Positions 1 through 10,013 of a stretch of 63,524 nt of DNA are shown piece after piece. This stretch comes from an uncultured Eubacteriales bacterium (GTDB taxonomy: Bacteria > Bacillota > Clostridia > Peptostreptococcales > Anaerovoracaceae), in the NCBI GenBank assembly GCA_902779185.1, contig CACZAM010000009.1, forward strand, positions 1 through 63,524, given 5' to 3'. The notes under the pieces were generated by a model. It was not told the origin of the DNA, did no database searches, and saw only the letters and a list, made by a program, of their open reading frames with translations. Position 1 is the first letter of the stretch, and each line of letters starts with the position of its first letter. Position numbers and translations under genes: made by a program.

Positions 1-1452
1 CGCGGCGTCCGGATCGCTGAGGACGTGGACGACCTTGACTTTTTCGGTTTTTTTCGTCAGCGCGTCGAGCTCGTCATAGAACAAAATGTTGTCCTTGTTG
101 CGGCTGCCATACAGCAAAACCATGCTGAAATCCTCGTCGCCGTCCGCAATGGCGTTTGCCATCGACAGCCCGATACCGTGCCCGCCGGTCGCGGAGTTGC
201 GCGAACTGTCCGTACGGTAGAACCGCTCAAATACATGTGACAGCATCTCGTTTGTGAGCTCGCTTTCAGTCTCATTGCGCACCTCGAGCACTGCGCTCCT
301 TCCCTCCCTGCGGAGAATGACGCCGATCTCAGGAGGTGCAGGCATGCCGTCTTCGTCTCCGCTGCAGTCTATGGTGCGCGGAGGTATGGAATACTTTATG
401 GCGTTCTCGAGAAGTATCGACATGAGCTTCTCGAGCTCCTTTGTACTGCCTTTTACGGTTACATCAGGAGCTATATCGCCTGCGATGGCCTTGCCCCTCT
501 CCCACGCGAGCGAATTGAACGACTCGATCGATTCGCTGACTATGTCGGAGAACGGTACATCCGTCATCACCAGGCTGTTATCGGCTTCTTCCATGCGCGA
601 AAGATATACAAGGTCGTTGGTCAGCCCGGTGAGTCTGGTAATCTGATCGTTTATGTCACCGAGGTTTTCCCTGAGGCTGTCAGCCACATCTTCCGGAATA
701 GCTTCACCTTTTTTGCCTTCGGTACCGCTGTCTATCTCCATGTCCATGAGGTCTACATTTGCCTTGATTATTGCCAGAGGAGTCTTGATCTCGTGGCCGG
801 CGTCCGTGATGAAGCGTTTCTGCTTCTCGTAGCTCTCGGCGACCGGTCTTACGATGCGTTCAGCAAAGTACAGCATCACGAAGAAGACCGCGACCAGACC
901 TATCACCGACATCAGTATGCTCGCCCCCAGGAAGGACCTGAATGACCCGAGCGTTCTTCCGCAATCCAGAAATGTGATCGTTTTTCCGCTCACGGAATCT
1001 ATCACAACGTATCTGAAATCTCCTACAAATCCTTTTTCCTTCCCGGAAGCGACTGCCTTTTCTGCGTACCCGGCAGCATCATCGCTGTCCACAGCAGAGA
1101 TCCTGTCCGTATAGGTCTGAAGCACTGATCCGCTGTCATCAACGGAAACCATGAAGAACCTGGACTCCTCCGCCTCGTCACGCGACATGGAATGACCGCC
1201 CGGACCTCTGTGGCCCAGGAAGCCTCTGCCGTCATCATCCCTGTAGTAGTCATCAAAGTCTCCGAACGGATTGAGCATATCTTCAAACATGAGTCTGCCG
1301 GAGTTTTCCCCAAGCACCTCAAGCTTTGTGTCGGCATCGCTGACAACTTTACTGTAGTTGATCATGTTCATGCCCGCAACAATAACTGACAGCAGAACTG
1401 TCAGGGACACCATTGCCAGCACTATGAATCTGATCTTGAGTTTCTTTATCAT
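1..1452 (-). CDS. Sensor histidine kinase, partial, running into a foreign reductase sequence at the window edge
   Basis: Membrane histidine kinase partner of the response regulator that ends 23 bases upstream of its ATG. The frame is open from 1452 to the window edge (484 codons), so the C-terminus is not seen. A first membrane segment lies at about residues 8-28, an extracytoplasmic loop to about 180, a second membrane segment at about 185-208, and the phospho-acceptor H-box (TDAGHEIKTPL) has its His at residue 220. The ATPase domain follows, with an F-box (VFERFYRTDSS) and a G2 box (GHGIGLSMANAIA) ending near base 145. After that the same frame no longer resembles a kinase: it reads MVLLYGSRNKDNILF and VKVVHVLSDPDAA, typical of the NAD-binding half of ferredoxin-reductase-like flavoproteins. 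Kinase identity is secure; the chimeric end is either a real fusion or an assembly join. Confidence 0.85.
   Translation of the reverse strand, partial: MIKKLKIRFIVLAMVSLTVLLSVIVAGMNMINYSKVVSDADTKLEVLGENSGRLMFEDMLNPFGDFDDYYRDDDGRGFLGHRGPGGHSMSRDEAEESRFFMVSVDDSGSVLQTYTDRISAVDSDDAAGYAEKAVASGKEKGFVGDFRYVVIDSVSGKTITFLDCGRTLGSFRSFLGASILMSVIGLVAVFFVMLYFAERIVRPVAESYEKQKRFITDAGHEIKTPLAIIKANVDLMDMEIDSGTEGKKGEAIPEDVADSLRENLGDINDQITRLTGLTNDLVYLSRMEEADNSLVMTDVPFSDIVSESIESFNSLAWERGKAIAGDIAPDVTVKGSTKELEKLMSILLENAIKYSIPPRTIDCSGDEDGMPAPPEIGVILRREGRSAVLEVRNETESELTNEMLSHVFERFYRTDSSRNSATGGHGIGLSMANAIADGDEDFSMVLLYGSRNKDNILFYDELDALTKKTEKVKVVHVLSDPDAA
145..165 (-). other. Fusion junction between kinase and flavin reductase sequence
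   Basis: These bases encode SMANAIA, a heptapeptide that fits both the kinase G2 box (GIGLSMANAIA) and the NAD-binding domain of ferredoxin-NADP-reductase-like proteins (SMANAIADGDEDF). Upstream (higher coordinates) everything is kinase and downstream everything is reductase-like. A short shared stretch of this kind is where illegitimate recombination or a mis-assembly would join two genes. Confidence 0.55.
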
Positions 1453-1475
1453 TTTGAGATCTTCCGGCTCCTGTT

Positions 1476-2153
1476 TTACTCTGTTTCTGCAGGCACGATC
1501 GAATAGCCGGCATTACGTGTCGCTTTTATCTTCACATCAGCTCCGAGCGCGGTGAGTTTTTTTCTGAGATATGACACATAGACCCACACCACATTGCTTT
1601 CCGTGTCGGTGTCGTAGCCCCAGATGTGATCCATAAACGTATCCACTGAGATGATATTGCCCGGCTTAGCCATAAGGAGCTCCATCATCTGGAATTCCTT
1701 GTTTGCCAGCTTGACCGACCCTGCAGGAGTCGACATCTCAAAACTGGCCCTGTCAAGAGTAAGATTTCCGCTGCTCAGCTTAGTGTCGACTTCGTTGCCT
1801 GAGCGTGTGATCGCCCTGACCGCGGCAAGGAGCTCCTTGGCATCGAACGGCTTTGTCAGATAGTAGTTTGCGCCGCTGTCGAGGCCGAGGACCTTGTCGT
1901 CTATCTCGGACTTTGCCGTGAGCATCAGTACAGGCAGGTCAGACCCCGACGCGCGCAACTTTTTCAGCACAGTTATGCCGTCGACTTTAGGCATCATGAT
2001 ATCGAGAACAGCACAATCATAATTGCCTGCCTCAAGGTAATCGAGCGCTTCCTGTCCGTCGTGGACAGCGTCGATCGAGTAGTTGTTGCTCTCAAATATT
2101 TTCACCAGCACCTTCGCCAGTGCGATCTCGTCTTCCGCCAGTAAAATGCGCAT
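1476..2153 (-). CDS. OmpR-family response regulator
   Basis: DNA-binding response regulator of 225 residues, paired with the histidine kinase directly downstream. The receiver domain starts at MRILLAEDEIALAKVL with the acidic pocket (EDE). The phospho-acceptor Asp lies in CAVLDIMMPKVDG and the conserved Lys in YYLTKPFDAKEL. The C-terminal half is a winged helix of OmpR/PhoB type (VWVYVSYLRKKL). The frame is open further upstream, but the ATG at 2153 is chosen because it begins the receiver fold and has a GGAGG ribosome site five bases before it. The pair probably reads an envelope or small-molecule signal; no ligand can be deduced. Confidence 0.92.
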   Translation of the reverse strand: MRILLAEDEIALAKVLVKIFESNNYSIDAVHDGQEALDYLEAGNYDCAVLDIMMPKVDGITVLKKLRASGSDLPVLMLTAKSEIDDKVLGLDSGANYYLTKPFDAKELLAAVRAITRSGNEVDTKLSSGNLTLDRASFEMSTPAGSVKLANKEFQMMELLMAKPGNIISVDTFMDHIWGYDTDTESNVVWVYVSYLRKKLTALGADVKIKATRNAGYSIVPAETE

Positions 2154-2172
2154 TGCCGCCTCCGTTTTGTCA

Positions 2173-2195
2173 GTGTTTTTATTATAATAAAACAC
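2173..2195 (-). promoter_or_regulatory. Near-palindrome with a TATAAT box before the response regulator
   Basis: A 23-base AT-rich inverted repeat (arms GTGTTTT and AAAACAC, either side of ATTATAAT) lies 20 bases before the regulator start. It contains a TATAAT on the minus strand. No convincing -35 box was found, so it may be a promoter, an operator of the regulator itself, or both. Confidence 0.35.
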
Positions 2196-2260
2196 GCCTT
2201 CCTTAACCATACTTTAAATAGTCCGGGCAGGCATGTTGTTTTTGTGTTATTACATGCCGT

Positions 2261-5149
2261 CTACAGCATGCGTTTCAGGTATTGTCCTGTTTTTGATTCC
2301 TTGATCTCTGCCACTTCTTCAGGCGTGCCTTCGCATACGATGCGGCCGCCTTCATCACCGCCCTCAGGACCGAGGTCGATTATGTGATCTGCCTGTTTGA
2401 TGACATCGAGGTTGTGCTCGATCACGACGACCGTGTTGCCTTCGTCGACAAGCCGGTTGAGCACATAGAGCAGTTTCTCAACATCCGCGAAATGGAGCCC
2501 TGTCGTAGGCTCATCAAGAATGTAGAGAGTCTTGCCCGTGCTTCGCTTCGAGAGTTCGGTCGCGAGCTTGATCCTCTGCGCTTCACCGCCCGACAGCTGT
2601 GTGGACGGCTGTCCGAGGCTTATATAACCGAGACCTACTTCATCAAGTGTTTTCAGATACCTGAGAATGCTCTGCTGGTTCTCAAAGAAAGGTATGGCTT
2701 CTGCCACCGTCATATTGAGGACCTCGGAAATGTTTTTGCCCCTGTAGCGCACCTCCAGTGTCTCGTGATTATATCTGGCTCCGCCGCAGACTTCGCATGG
2801 CACGAAGACATCAGGCAGGAAGTTCATCTCTACCTTTATGATGCCGTCACCGCTGCAGTGCTCGCAGCGTCCGCCCTTTACGTTGAAGCTGAACCTGCCC
2901 GCCTTGTAGCCCCTTACCTTGGCCTCAGGCATCTCGGCAAACAGATTGCGGATATGGGTGAACATGCCTGTATATGTCGCCGGGTTGGACCTCGGCGTCT
3001 TGCCTATCGGCGACTGGTCGATGTTGATGACCTTGTCGAAATTCTCTATACCCCTGATCTCACGGAATTTGCCCGGACGCTCCTGCGTGCGGTTGGTGAC
3101 ACGCGAGACTCCCTTGTAGAGGATCTCGTTGACCAGGCTTGACTTACCTGAGCCCGACACGCCGGTCACCAGAACCAGCTTGCCTGCCGGGAATTTCACA
3201 TCAATGCCCTTGAGATTGTTCTCGGCGGCGCCGATGACCTCAAGGAATTTGCCATTGCCGTCCCTGCGCACCATAGGCACCTGTATGTGACGCTTGCCAG
3301 AGAGGAACTGACCGGTTATTGATTCAGGGCAGTTTTTGATGTCATCGACCGTGCCCTGCGCTACCAGATAGCCGCCGTTTACACCGGCGCCCGGTCCGAT
3401 ATCCACAATGTGGTCAGCGGCATACATAGTGTCTTCATCGTGCTCGACTATGATGAGCGTATTGCCCATGTCGGTGAGCCCGCGGAGCGACGCCAGAAGC
3501 TTGTCGTTATCTGCCTGATGAAGCCCTATCGACGGTTCGTCCAGTATGTATAGCACGCCCACAAGGCCGGAGCCGATCTGCGTGGCAAGACGGATTCGCT
3601 GGGATTCTCCTCCCGAAAGCGAGCCGGATGAGCGGCTGAGGGTAAGGTATCCCAGACCTACATCTTTAAGGAACCTGAGCCTTGCCCTGATCTCCTTGAT
3701 GACCATGCTGCTTATCTTCTTCTCTCTGTCCGAAAGTTTCGAGTCGAGATCGTCAAAGAAGTCAATGGCCTGCACCACCGAAAGATCGGTGAGTTCCATT
3801 ATATTTTTACCGCCGACAGTTACGGCGAGGACTGTGTCCCTAAGCTTTCGCCCCTTGCAGACCGGACAGACATCCTCGGTCATCATGTCGCTGATCTTCT
3901 CTTTTATGAAATCGGAGTTTGTCTCGCCCCACCGGCGCTCAAGGCTCGGAATGATGCCTTCGAAAGTGTGGTTCATGTGCGAGACCCTGCCGCTGCGGCT
4001 TTCATAAGTGTATTTGAGCCTGCGCGTGCCCGTGCCGTGAAGGAGCTCGTCCTTGAACTTCGGCGGCAGAGCCTTAAACGGCACGTTCAGGTTTGTGCCG
4101 TGGTCAATTGCCAGACGGTTTAGCATCTGCCTGTAGAATCCCATCGCATCGAGCGTTGAAAATACATTGCCCAGAGCACCATTTATAATGCTCTTGTTTT
4201 CATCTGTGACTACGGCGTCATCGGTTATCCGCAATGTGAATCCGAGGCCGCTGCAGTTTTCGCAGGCTCCGTATGGAGCGTTGAACGAGAACATTCGCGG
4301 TTCCATCTCTTCAAGCCCTATGCCGTGATCCGGGCAGGAGAACTTGGTGGAATATATGACCTCATGGTCCTCGTCTTTGATCATCTTTCCGTCGGCGCCG
4401 TCTGCATCGGACTGAGCATTATTTTTAGGCGGTGTGAAAAGCACGCTGCATATGCCCTCTCCCTCTTTAATGGCGAGCTCGAGGGCTTCGGCGATACGGC
4501 TCCTGTTGTCGCTTCTCAGCACGATGCGGTCGATGACTATGTCGATGTTGTGTTTGTTGTTTTTGGCGAGCACGATGTCGCCCTCATCGAGGCGCGACAT
4601 TTCGCCGTCGACGCGCACGCGTGTGTAGCCATCGCGGCGCAGGCGGTCAAGGACCGCCCTGTGCTCGCCCTTGCGGCCCCTTATGACAGGTGCAAAGACG
4701 GTCAGCCTTGTGCCCTCTTCATGCGACTGTATGTTTTCAATGATGCTGTCTATATTCTGGCTGGTGATCTCGCGTCCGCAGACCGGGCAGTGCGGGATGC
4801 CTATCCTCGCGTAAAGCAGTCTCAGGTAGTCATATATCTCCGTGACTGTACCGACCGTCGACCTCGGGTTCTTGTTGGTCGTCTTCTGGTCTATACTGAT
4901 CGCCGGTGACAGGCCTTCTATAAGCTGCACATCCGGCTTTTTCATAAGGCCCAGGAACTGCCTTGCGTACGACGAGAGGGATTCCACATACTTCTTCTGA
5001 CCTTCCGCGTAGATCGTGTCGAAAGCAAGCGAAGACTTGCCCGAACCGGACAGACCGGTCAGGACTATCATCTTATCACGCGGAAGTGTGACATCTATTC
5101 CCTTCAGATTGTGCTCCCGGGCACCTTTGATAACTATGTTCTTTTCCAT
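2261..5149 (-). CDS. uvrA: Excinuclease ABC subunit A
   Basis: DNA damage recognition ATPase of nucleotide excision repair; dimerises and loads UvrB on lesions. The 962-residue protein is full length for the family (about 940). It has two ABC modules: Walker [10 protein letters not shown] near residue 32 and GVSGSGKSS near 655, with signature motifs [12 protein letters not shown] and [12 protein letters not shown]. Zinc-binding Cys pairs are visible (CPVCGRE, CENCSG, CEHCSG, CEVCGG). It follows uvrB by about 100 bases on the same strand, so it is likely co-transcribed under the LexA-box promoter of uvrB. The C-terminus TGQYLKRML is a normal family ending. Confidence 0.98.
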   Translation of the reverse strand: MEKNIVIKGAREHNLKGIDVTLPRDKMIVLTGLSGSGKSSLAFDTIYAEGQKKYVESLSSYARQFLGLMKKPDVQLIEGLSPAISIDQKTTNKNPRSTVGTVTEIYDYLRLLYARIGIPHCPVCGREITSQNIDSIIENIQSHEEGTRLTVFAPVIRGRKGEHRAVLDRLRRDGYTRVRVDGEMSRLDEGDIVLAKNNKHNIDIVIDRIVLRSDNRSRIAEALELAIKEGEGICSVLFTPPKNNAQSDADGADGKMIKDEDHEVIYSTKFSCPDHGIGLEEMEPRMFSFNAPYGACENCSGLGFTLRITDDAVVTDENKSIINGALGNVFSTLDAMGFYRQMLNRLAIDHGTNLNVPFKALPPKFKDELLHGTGTRRLKYTYESRSGRVSHMNHTFEGIIPSLERRWGETNSDFIKEKISDMMTEDVCPVCKGRKLRDTVLAVTVGGKNIMELTDLSVVQAIDFFDDLDSKLSDREKKISSMVIKEIRARLRFLKDVGLGYLTLSRSSGSLSGGESQRIRLATQIGSGLVGVLYILDEPSIGLHQADNDKLLASLRGLTDMGNTLIIVEHDEDTMYAADHIVDIGPGAGVNGGYLVAQGTVDDIKNCPESITGQFLSGKRHIQVPMVRRDGNGKFLEVIGAAENNLKGIDVKFPAGKLVLVTGVSGSGKSSLVNEILYKGVSRVTNRTQERPGKFREIRGIENFDKVINIDQSPIGKTPRSNPATYTGMFTHIRNLFAEMPEAKVRGYKAGRFSFNVKGGRCEHCSGDGIIKVEMNFLPDVFVPCEVCGGARYNHETLEVRYRGKNISEVLNMTVAEAIPFFENQQSILRYLKTLDEVGLGYISLGQPSTQLSGGEAQRIKLATELSKRSTGKTLYILDEPTTGLHFADVEKLLYVLNRLVDEGNTVVVIEHNLDVIKQADHIIDLGPEGGDEGGRIVCEGTPEEVAEIKESKTGQYLKRML

Positions 5150-5189
5150 GCAAAACCTTATCTATATATTGTAGAAGGCCACAGCTGAT

Positions 5190-5230
5190 CCGGAGTTTAT
5201 CGCTCATTCCGGGCGGGATATACTCCGGCG
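5190..5230. other. Hairpin between uvrB and uvrA
   Basis: An inverted repeat with arms CCGGAGT...TATC and GATA.ACTCCGG occupies the 98-base gap between the two repair genes. It has no T-tract, so it is not a standard terminator. It may be an RNA processing or attenuation structure. Confidence 0.35.
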
Positions 5231-5247
5231 CGCGGCCCATCGGCTAC

Positions 5248-7227
5248 TTATTTAGCACGGTTACTTGCCCGTAACTCAAACAGTATATCACGAAGCTCGG
5301 CAGCGCGCTCGAAGTCGAGCTGCTTTGCCGCCTCTTTCATGTTCTTTTCCACCTCACGGATTGTCTCGCGGAGCTCCTTCGCCGTCATGGCCTTCGGGTT
5401 CTTTATATCTCTCTCACCGGAGTACGCGGATGTTGCCCTTGCGATCTCGCGGACCGGCTTCACAATGGTTTTCGGCACTATGCCGTGCTCCTTGTTGTAC
5501 TCATCCTGAGCCTTGCGGCGGCGGGCGGTCTCATCTATGCAGACACGCATCGCCTTGCTTATGTAATCAGCATACATTATCACTCGGCCGTGCTCGTTAC
5601 GGGCGGCACGTCCGACAGTCTGGATAAGCGAAGTCTCAGTCCTCAGGAAGCCCTCTTTATCCGCATCGAGTATTGCGATGAGCGACACTTCCGGAAGGTC
5701 GAGTCCCTCTCTGAGAAGGTTGATTCCAACGAGCACATCGAACTTGCCCATCCTAAGGTCACGGATGATCTCCAGCCTCTCAAAGTTGTCTATCTCGGAG
5801 TGCAGGTATCTTACTCTTATGCCCTGCTCCTGCAGGTATTTCGTGAGATCTTCGGCCATACGTTTTGTGAGGGTCGTCACGAGCACGCGCTCGCCCTTTT
5901 CGGCCGTCTCATTTATCTCACCGATGAGGTCGTCGATCTGCCCCTTTGTAGGCCTCACCTCGATCTCAGGATCGAGCAGTCCTGTAGGCCTGATGAGCTG
6001 CTCCGCGGTGACACCGCCTGAGCGCTCGAGCTCATATCTGGCAGGAGTCGCCGAAACGTAAACCGTCTGCCCCGTCAGCTGAGTGAACTCGTCGAATTTC
6101 AGCGGCCTGTTGTCGAATGCCGACGGAAGCCTGAATCCGTATTCGACCAGCGATTCCTTGCGGGCACGGTCTCCGTTATACATAGCGCGAAGCTGCGGGA
6201 GCATCGCGTGCGACTCGTCGATGATCGTCAGGAAGTCCCCGTCCGGGAAGTAGTCGAGCAGCGTATACGGCCGCTCGCCAGGCTTCAGGAAGTTTATGTG
6301 CCTCGAATAGTTCTCGATGCCCTTGCATGTGCCAACTTCCATCATCATCTCTATATCGTAGTTTGTGCGCTGCTCAAGCCTCTCGGCCTCGAGCAGCTTT
6401 CCGTTCGATCTGAACCAGTCCAGCCTCTCGCGCAGCTCCTCCCTGATCGACGCCACCGCCATGAGCATGTCTTCCCTGCTCGTTATGTAGTGGCTTGCCG
6501 GGAATATCGAGATGTGCGAACGCGAGCCGGTGATCTCTCCTGTCAGAGGATCGATCTCGCGTATGCTCTCGATCTCGTCTCCGAAGAGCTCGACCCTGAC
6601 TGCGCTTTCGCCTCCCGCCGGGTAAATGTCTACGATGTCCCCTCTCGCACGGAAAGATCCTCTCGAGAAATCCATGTCGTTGCGCGTATACTGGATATCC
6701 GTAAGCTTACGCAGGAGCTGCATGCGGTCCATCTCCATGCCCGGTCTCAGGCTGATGAGCTGGTTGCGGTAGGATGACGGACTTCCCAGACCGTATATGC
6801 ACGAGACCGAAGCGACTATTATGACATCGCGCCTCTCGAGCTGCGCCGCGGTCGCGGAGTGCCTGAGCTTGTCGATCTCGTCGTTTATGTCGGCGTCCTT
6901 TTCTATGTAAAGGTCGGTCGAAGGCACGTAGGCCTCCGGCTGATAATAATCGTAGTATGAAACGAAATACTCAACTGCATTATCCGGGAAGAACTCCTTG
7001 AACTCGCCGTGAAGCTGCGCTGCGAGCGTCTTGTTGTGTGAGATCACGAGCGTCGGCTTCTGCACGGCCTCGATTATTTTTGCCATCGTAAAAGTCTTGC
7101 CGGAGCCTGTGACGCCCATGAGTGTCTGCGCCTGCTCTCCCGCAAGTATGCTGTCGGCGATCTTCCTTATCGCCAGCGGCTGATCTCCCGTCGGTGAGTA
7201 TTCACTTTTTACAACGAATTTCCCCAT
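5248..7227 (-). CDS. uvrB: Excinuclease ABC subunit B
   Basis: Helicase-like damage verification subunit of nucleotide excision repair. The 659 residues match the family length. Visible motifs: Walker A GVTGSGKT near residue 40, the beta-hairpin region [15 protein letters not shown], the DESH helicase box ([12 protein letters not shown]), motif VI (QTVGRAARN) and a C-terminal UVR coiled-coil motif ([16 protein letters not shown]) that contacts UvrA or UvrC. It is the first gene of a uvrB-uvrA unit. A consensus LexA box overlaps the -35 element, so the unit should be SOS-induced. Confidence 0.98.
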   Translation of the reverse strand: MGKFVVKSEYSPTGDQPLAIRKIADSILAGEQAQTLMGVTGSGKTFTMAKIIEAVQKPTLVISHNKTLAAQLHGEFKEFFPDNAVEYFVSYYDYYQPEAYVPSTDLYIEKDADINDEIDKLRHSATAAQLERRDVIIVASVSCIYGLGSPSSYRNQLISLRPGMEMDRMQLLRKLTDIQYTRNDMDFSRGSFRARGDIVDIYPAGGESAVRVELFGDEIESIREIDPLTGEITGSRSHISIFPASHYITSREDMLMAVASIREELRERLDWFRSNGKLLEAERLEQRTNYDIEMMMEVGTCKGIENYSRHINFLKPGERPYTLLDYFPDGDFLTIIDESHAMLPQLRAMYNGDRARKESLVEYGFRLPSAFDNRPLKFDEFTQLTGQTVYVSATPARYELERSGGVTAEQLIRPTGLLDPEIEVRPTKGQIDDLIGEINETAEKGERVLVTTLTKRMAEDLTKYLQEQGIRVRYLHSEIDNFERLEIIRDLRMGKFDVLVGINLLREGLDLPEVSLIAILDADKEGFLRTETSLIQTVGRAARNEHGRVIMYADYISKAMRVCIDETARRRKAQDEYNKEHGIVPKTIVKPVREIARATSAYSGERDIKNPKAMTAKELRETIREVEKNMKEAAKQLDFERAAELRDILFELRASNRAK

Positions 7228-7234
7228 CTGCTGT

Positions 7235-7263
7235 ATTGTATCAGAAAAAAGGCTTTAGAACAA
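7235..7263 (-). promoter_or_regulatory. uvrB promoter (TTGTTC - 17 - TACAAT)
   Basis: On the minus strand a -35 like box TTGTTC (7258-7263) is followed after 17 bases by TACAAT (7235-7240), eight bases before the uvrB start codon. The very short distance implies a nearly leaderless transcript. Confidence 0.65.
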
Positions 7264-7269
7264 GTGTTC
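7258..7269. promoter_or_regulatory. LexA (SOS/DinR) box of uvrBA
   Basis: GAACAAGTGTTC is a perfect match to the Gram-positive LexA operator GAAC-N4-GTTC. It overlaps the -35 box of the uvrB promoter and lies between the lipase gene and uvrB, exactly where a repressor would block transcription. Confidence 0.8.
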
Positions 7270-7273
7270 TGTT

Positions 7274-8731
7274 CTACTTATCCGGAGCCGGAGCAAGCAC
7301 CTTGAGCCGTGCGATGATCGTATCGAACTGGTGTGAATAGATCAGCTCCCTGTTGTACCCTATTACATCCGTGAGCAGCTCAGGATCCGGATCTCCGCCG
7401 TCCTCCGGCATTGTTATCAGCACCGGCGCGGCAAATCTGAGCACGGCGTACAGATCCTCTTCGCTGACCGGCAGTCCTTCCGCATCACTCAGCACGGCAT
7501 ACATGCCTTTCGCTGCTTCCCAGTACTCTGCTGACGGATCGCTTCCGCCTGCTTCAGCCTTTACGCCTTCTGTCAGATGTCCGATGGAGTCTTCCAGATC
7601 TCCTCTCTTAGAGGCAAGACTTTCAAACAGGGATCCCGACTCGTTCTCCATGAACACAAGATCCATAAACTTTACAAAGGTTTCCTGACAGCTGTATGTA
7701 AGTTCATGTTTTTTGCCGTCAGCATCCGTCCAGCTGTCTGTCCTCTCCGCTGAGTAATCAGCCCTTGACGATGCCATTTTCCCAAGATTCTCCGACAGCC
7801 TGGCGACCACGTCGTCTGTGACTATCCTCGGCTTCATGCCGGCCGCGTCGCTGCCCAGCGCCTCAAGGGCTTCTGCAAGGCCTTCATCCGTTTTCTTCGT
7901 TTTGAGATCGTGCATAACGCCGTAGCGCGTCATTCCCCACATAGGGATGTGTGTGACTATATCGTCGCTGCAGATATAGTTGTGTATGAACTTATAGTCG
8001 CCTGCCGCATCCGCGTCGACTGTTGCGGGAGCTTCAAATGTATAGGTAAATATCTTTGCCTTGTCCAGCTTCTCCTGCAGTCTTACCGAAAGTACGTTGG
8101 CTATCGCGCCTCCGCGGCTCTGCCCCATCACCCAGAAAGAAGCGTCGCCATCTCCGGCAAGCGCAGCGATATCGTCCGTGATTTTGTCCGCCGCCGTTGC
8201 ATACGCGTAGTGCTCACCTGAAGCATTCGCTTTTCCCGGCTCATTGACGGTGAAGTTCTGCTTCCAGGCTTTTTTACGAAGGCTCTTTTCCCTGTTCACG
8301 CTCTGTATGACCACAGCCACAAGCGTCGTGTCTCCTATGGACTTGCGCGCCCAGGCATAGTTGCAGTCATCAGGGTCTTTGCTGGCGAAGTCGCTGTATC
8401 CGACCTCTTCAAAGCCCATGCTTTTAAGAGCCGCCGCTCCGGAGTTGTCATCCTTGTCGCTGACGCATGACGCGATGAGCTGCATCGACGCGAGCGCGAG
8501 CTCCGGATTCTCAGAAGACGGGTTGTCCGAAAACCAGTCATCGGAATAATAGAAAGTGTCCTTTATGGTCTTATCCGGATCTGAAGCTTTTTCCTTGTAA
8601 GTGGAAAGCCACTCTAAATCGCCGTAGATATACTCATATGATTTTCCGCAGCCGGTCAGCATGAGAGTACCGAAAGTCATCAGCATTACCAGCGCCAGAG
8701 CCATGATTTTTCTGAATGATCTGTTATCCAT
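7274..8731 (-). CDS. Secreted lipase-like lipoprotein (class 3 lipase fold)
   Basis: 485-residue exported protein. The N-terminus is a lipoprotein signal (MLTFGTLMLTGCGKS-like lipobox, LTGC), so the mature protein should be attached to the membrane by its Cys. A GxSxG-type nucleophile elbow, MGQSRGGAIANVL, lies near residue 200, followed by an Asp in a YICSDDIVTHIP context. This is the arrangement of class 3 (fungal-type) lipases; the substrate is unknown. It lies downstream of the binding-protein gene of the nitrogenase-like block but behind a clear terminator, so it is probably not part of that operon. Confidence 0.72.
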   Translation of the reverse strand: MDNRSFRKIMALALVMLMTFGTLMLTGCGKSYEYIYGDLEWLSTYKEKASDPDKTIKDTFYYSDDWFSDNPSSENPELALASMQLIASCVSDKDDNSGAAALKSMGFEEVGYSDFASKDPDDCNYAWARKSIGDTTLVAVVIQSVNREKSLRKKAWKQNFTVNEPGKANASGEHYAYATAADKITDDIAALAGDGDASFWVMGQSRGGAIANVLSVRLQEKLDKAKIFTYTFEAPATVDADAAGDYKFIHNYICSDDIVTHIPMWGMTRYGVMHDLKTKKTDEGLAEALEALGSDAAGMKPRIVTDDVVARLSENLGKMASSRADYSAERTDSWTDADGKKHELTYSCQETFVKFMDLVFMENESGSLFESLASKRGDLEDSIGHLTEGVKAEAGGSDPSAEYWEAAKGMYAVLSDAEGLPVSEEDLYAVLRFAAPVLITMPEDGGDPDPELLTDVIGYNRELIYSHQFDTIIARLKVLAPAPDK

Positions 8732-8764
8732 TTATCCGCACCTCCGAACGAAGAAATTATAACA

Positions 8765-8794
8765 CAAAAAAGACTGCGGACGAATCCGCAGCCT
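8765..8794 (-). terminator. Intrinsic terminator of the nitrogenase-like operon
   Basis: On the minus strand GGCTGCGGATTCGTCCGCAG forms a tight hairpin followed by a run of T. It follows the stop codon of the binding lipoprotein (8821) and separates it from the lipase gene. Confidence 0.85.
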
Positions 8795-8820
8795 TAAGTC
8801 TCAGAGGGCTCTTCTTATTT

Positions 8821-9993
8821 CTACTGATAAGCAAATCCTTCTCCGGCGCTCTGGACAGGCTCGAATATGGACTGTGCCTGCTCGTCGGTCAGATCGATGC
8901 CGAATACTTCCTTGTAGTATGCCTTTGCCTCAGCGATGACATCTACGTCCTCGAACTTCTCAGGATATGCGGTCTTTGCCATCCATAGCAGTGTTACCGG
9001 GCAGTCGACTCCCGGAGTGTAGCTCCTGTACATGCCGAGAGGCATCTTGAAGACTCTCTTGTCCTGCACTGCCTTGACCGCGCTCCAGTCATATCCCTCG
9101 ACAGTATTGTTGTACAGATCGTCAGGATAGTATGCGTTGAAGTTGGTCATGAAGATCAGATCAGGGTTCCACGAATATACCTGCTCCATGTTGACTGCTA
9201 CGGAGTTGTCGGTCGAAAGCTCTGTCGCGACGTTCTTTGCGCCGATGGCATCAGCCCACCACTGACCGAAGAACTGCTGTCCCGAAGTCAGGAGTGTCGT
9301 GTCGCTGTACTGGAAGAGGAAGAACGCGTTTGCCCTTTCCTCGTCAGGGATATCCTTTACTCTTTCCTGAACCATATCATACATTGCATTGGATTTCTCC
9401 TCAACGATGGCAGCCTTGTCGCTGTCAGGGAACATCTGGCTCAGAAGCGCGATCCAGTTGTTGAGAGTTTCGATGCAGTTGTAGTCCCACTTGTTGACGG
9501 AAATAGCGACTGCCGCGAATCCTGCGTTCGCAAGCTGATCACCGAGTTCAGAGCTTGAAGCGCTGTAGAATACTACATCCGGCTCGAGCTTCGCGAGCTC
9601 CTCCATGTTGACATTCACATCCTCGATGTAGCCTGTCTCGGCGTTCAGGATCTCCGGATAGAGCTGTCCCAGAAGTCCGTTCTGCGCGGCCGTCATCGAC
9701 GGTGTCGGCATGCCTACGATCTTGTCGGCGGAGTCGAAGAATACAGCCAGCACGCTCGGGAGCGGATAGATGTCGCATACCGCGATCCTCTGGATGTCTG
9801 TCGGTACTTCGACCTGCCTGTCAGCGTGATCCGTGATCGTGATGGTATCCGCAGTCTCAGCAGTCTCTGCAGGTTCAGAAGCTTCTTCACCGCCGCCTCC
9901 GCATGACGCGAATGCCATCATGCTCATGGCAAGCACCATGACAAGCACAAACAGTTTTAACATTTTGTTCTTCTTACTCAGAATACTCTTCAT
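8821..9993 (-). CDS. Iron-chelate/cobalamin-type ABC transporter substrate-binding lipoprotein
   Basis: 390-residue solute-binding protein of the FecB/BtuF/FhuD type. The N-terminus has a lipoprotein signal ending MMAFASCGGGG. The mature protein starts with the usual strand TITITDHADRQVEVP and has the lobe motif MEELAKLEPDVVFYS. It is the last gene of the block that carries the matching FecCD permease and ATPase, and sits 20 bases after a nitrogenase-component-1-like gene with an AAAGGAGG ribosome site. Family members bind siderophores, haem, cobalamin or other metal chelates. The ligand here is not known; being in one unit with a nitrogenase-like reductase suggests that the imported ligand is the reductase substrate or cofactor source. 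Confidence 0.85.
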   Translation of the reverse strand: MKSILSKKNKMLKLFVLVMVLAMSMMAFASCGGGGEEASEPAETAETADTITITDHADRQVEVPTDIQRIAVCDIYPLPSVLAVFFDSADKIVGMPTPSMTAAQNGLLGQLYPEILNAETGYIEDVNVNMEELAKLEPDVVFYSASSSELGDQLANAGFAAVAISVNKWDYNCIETLNNWIALLSQMFPDSDKAAIVEEKSNAMYDMVQERVKDIPDEERANAFFLFQYSDTTLLTSGQQFFGQWWADAIGAKNVATELSTDNSVAVNMEQVYSWNPDLIFMTNFNAYYPDDLYNNTVEGYDWSAVKAVQDKRVFKMPLGMYRSYTPGVDCPVTLLWMAKTAYPEKFEDVDVIAEAKAYYKEVFGIDLTDEQAQSIFEPVQSAGEGFAYQ

Positions 9994-10013
9994 AATCAGA
10001 AACCTCCTTTGAT

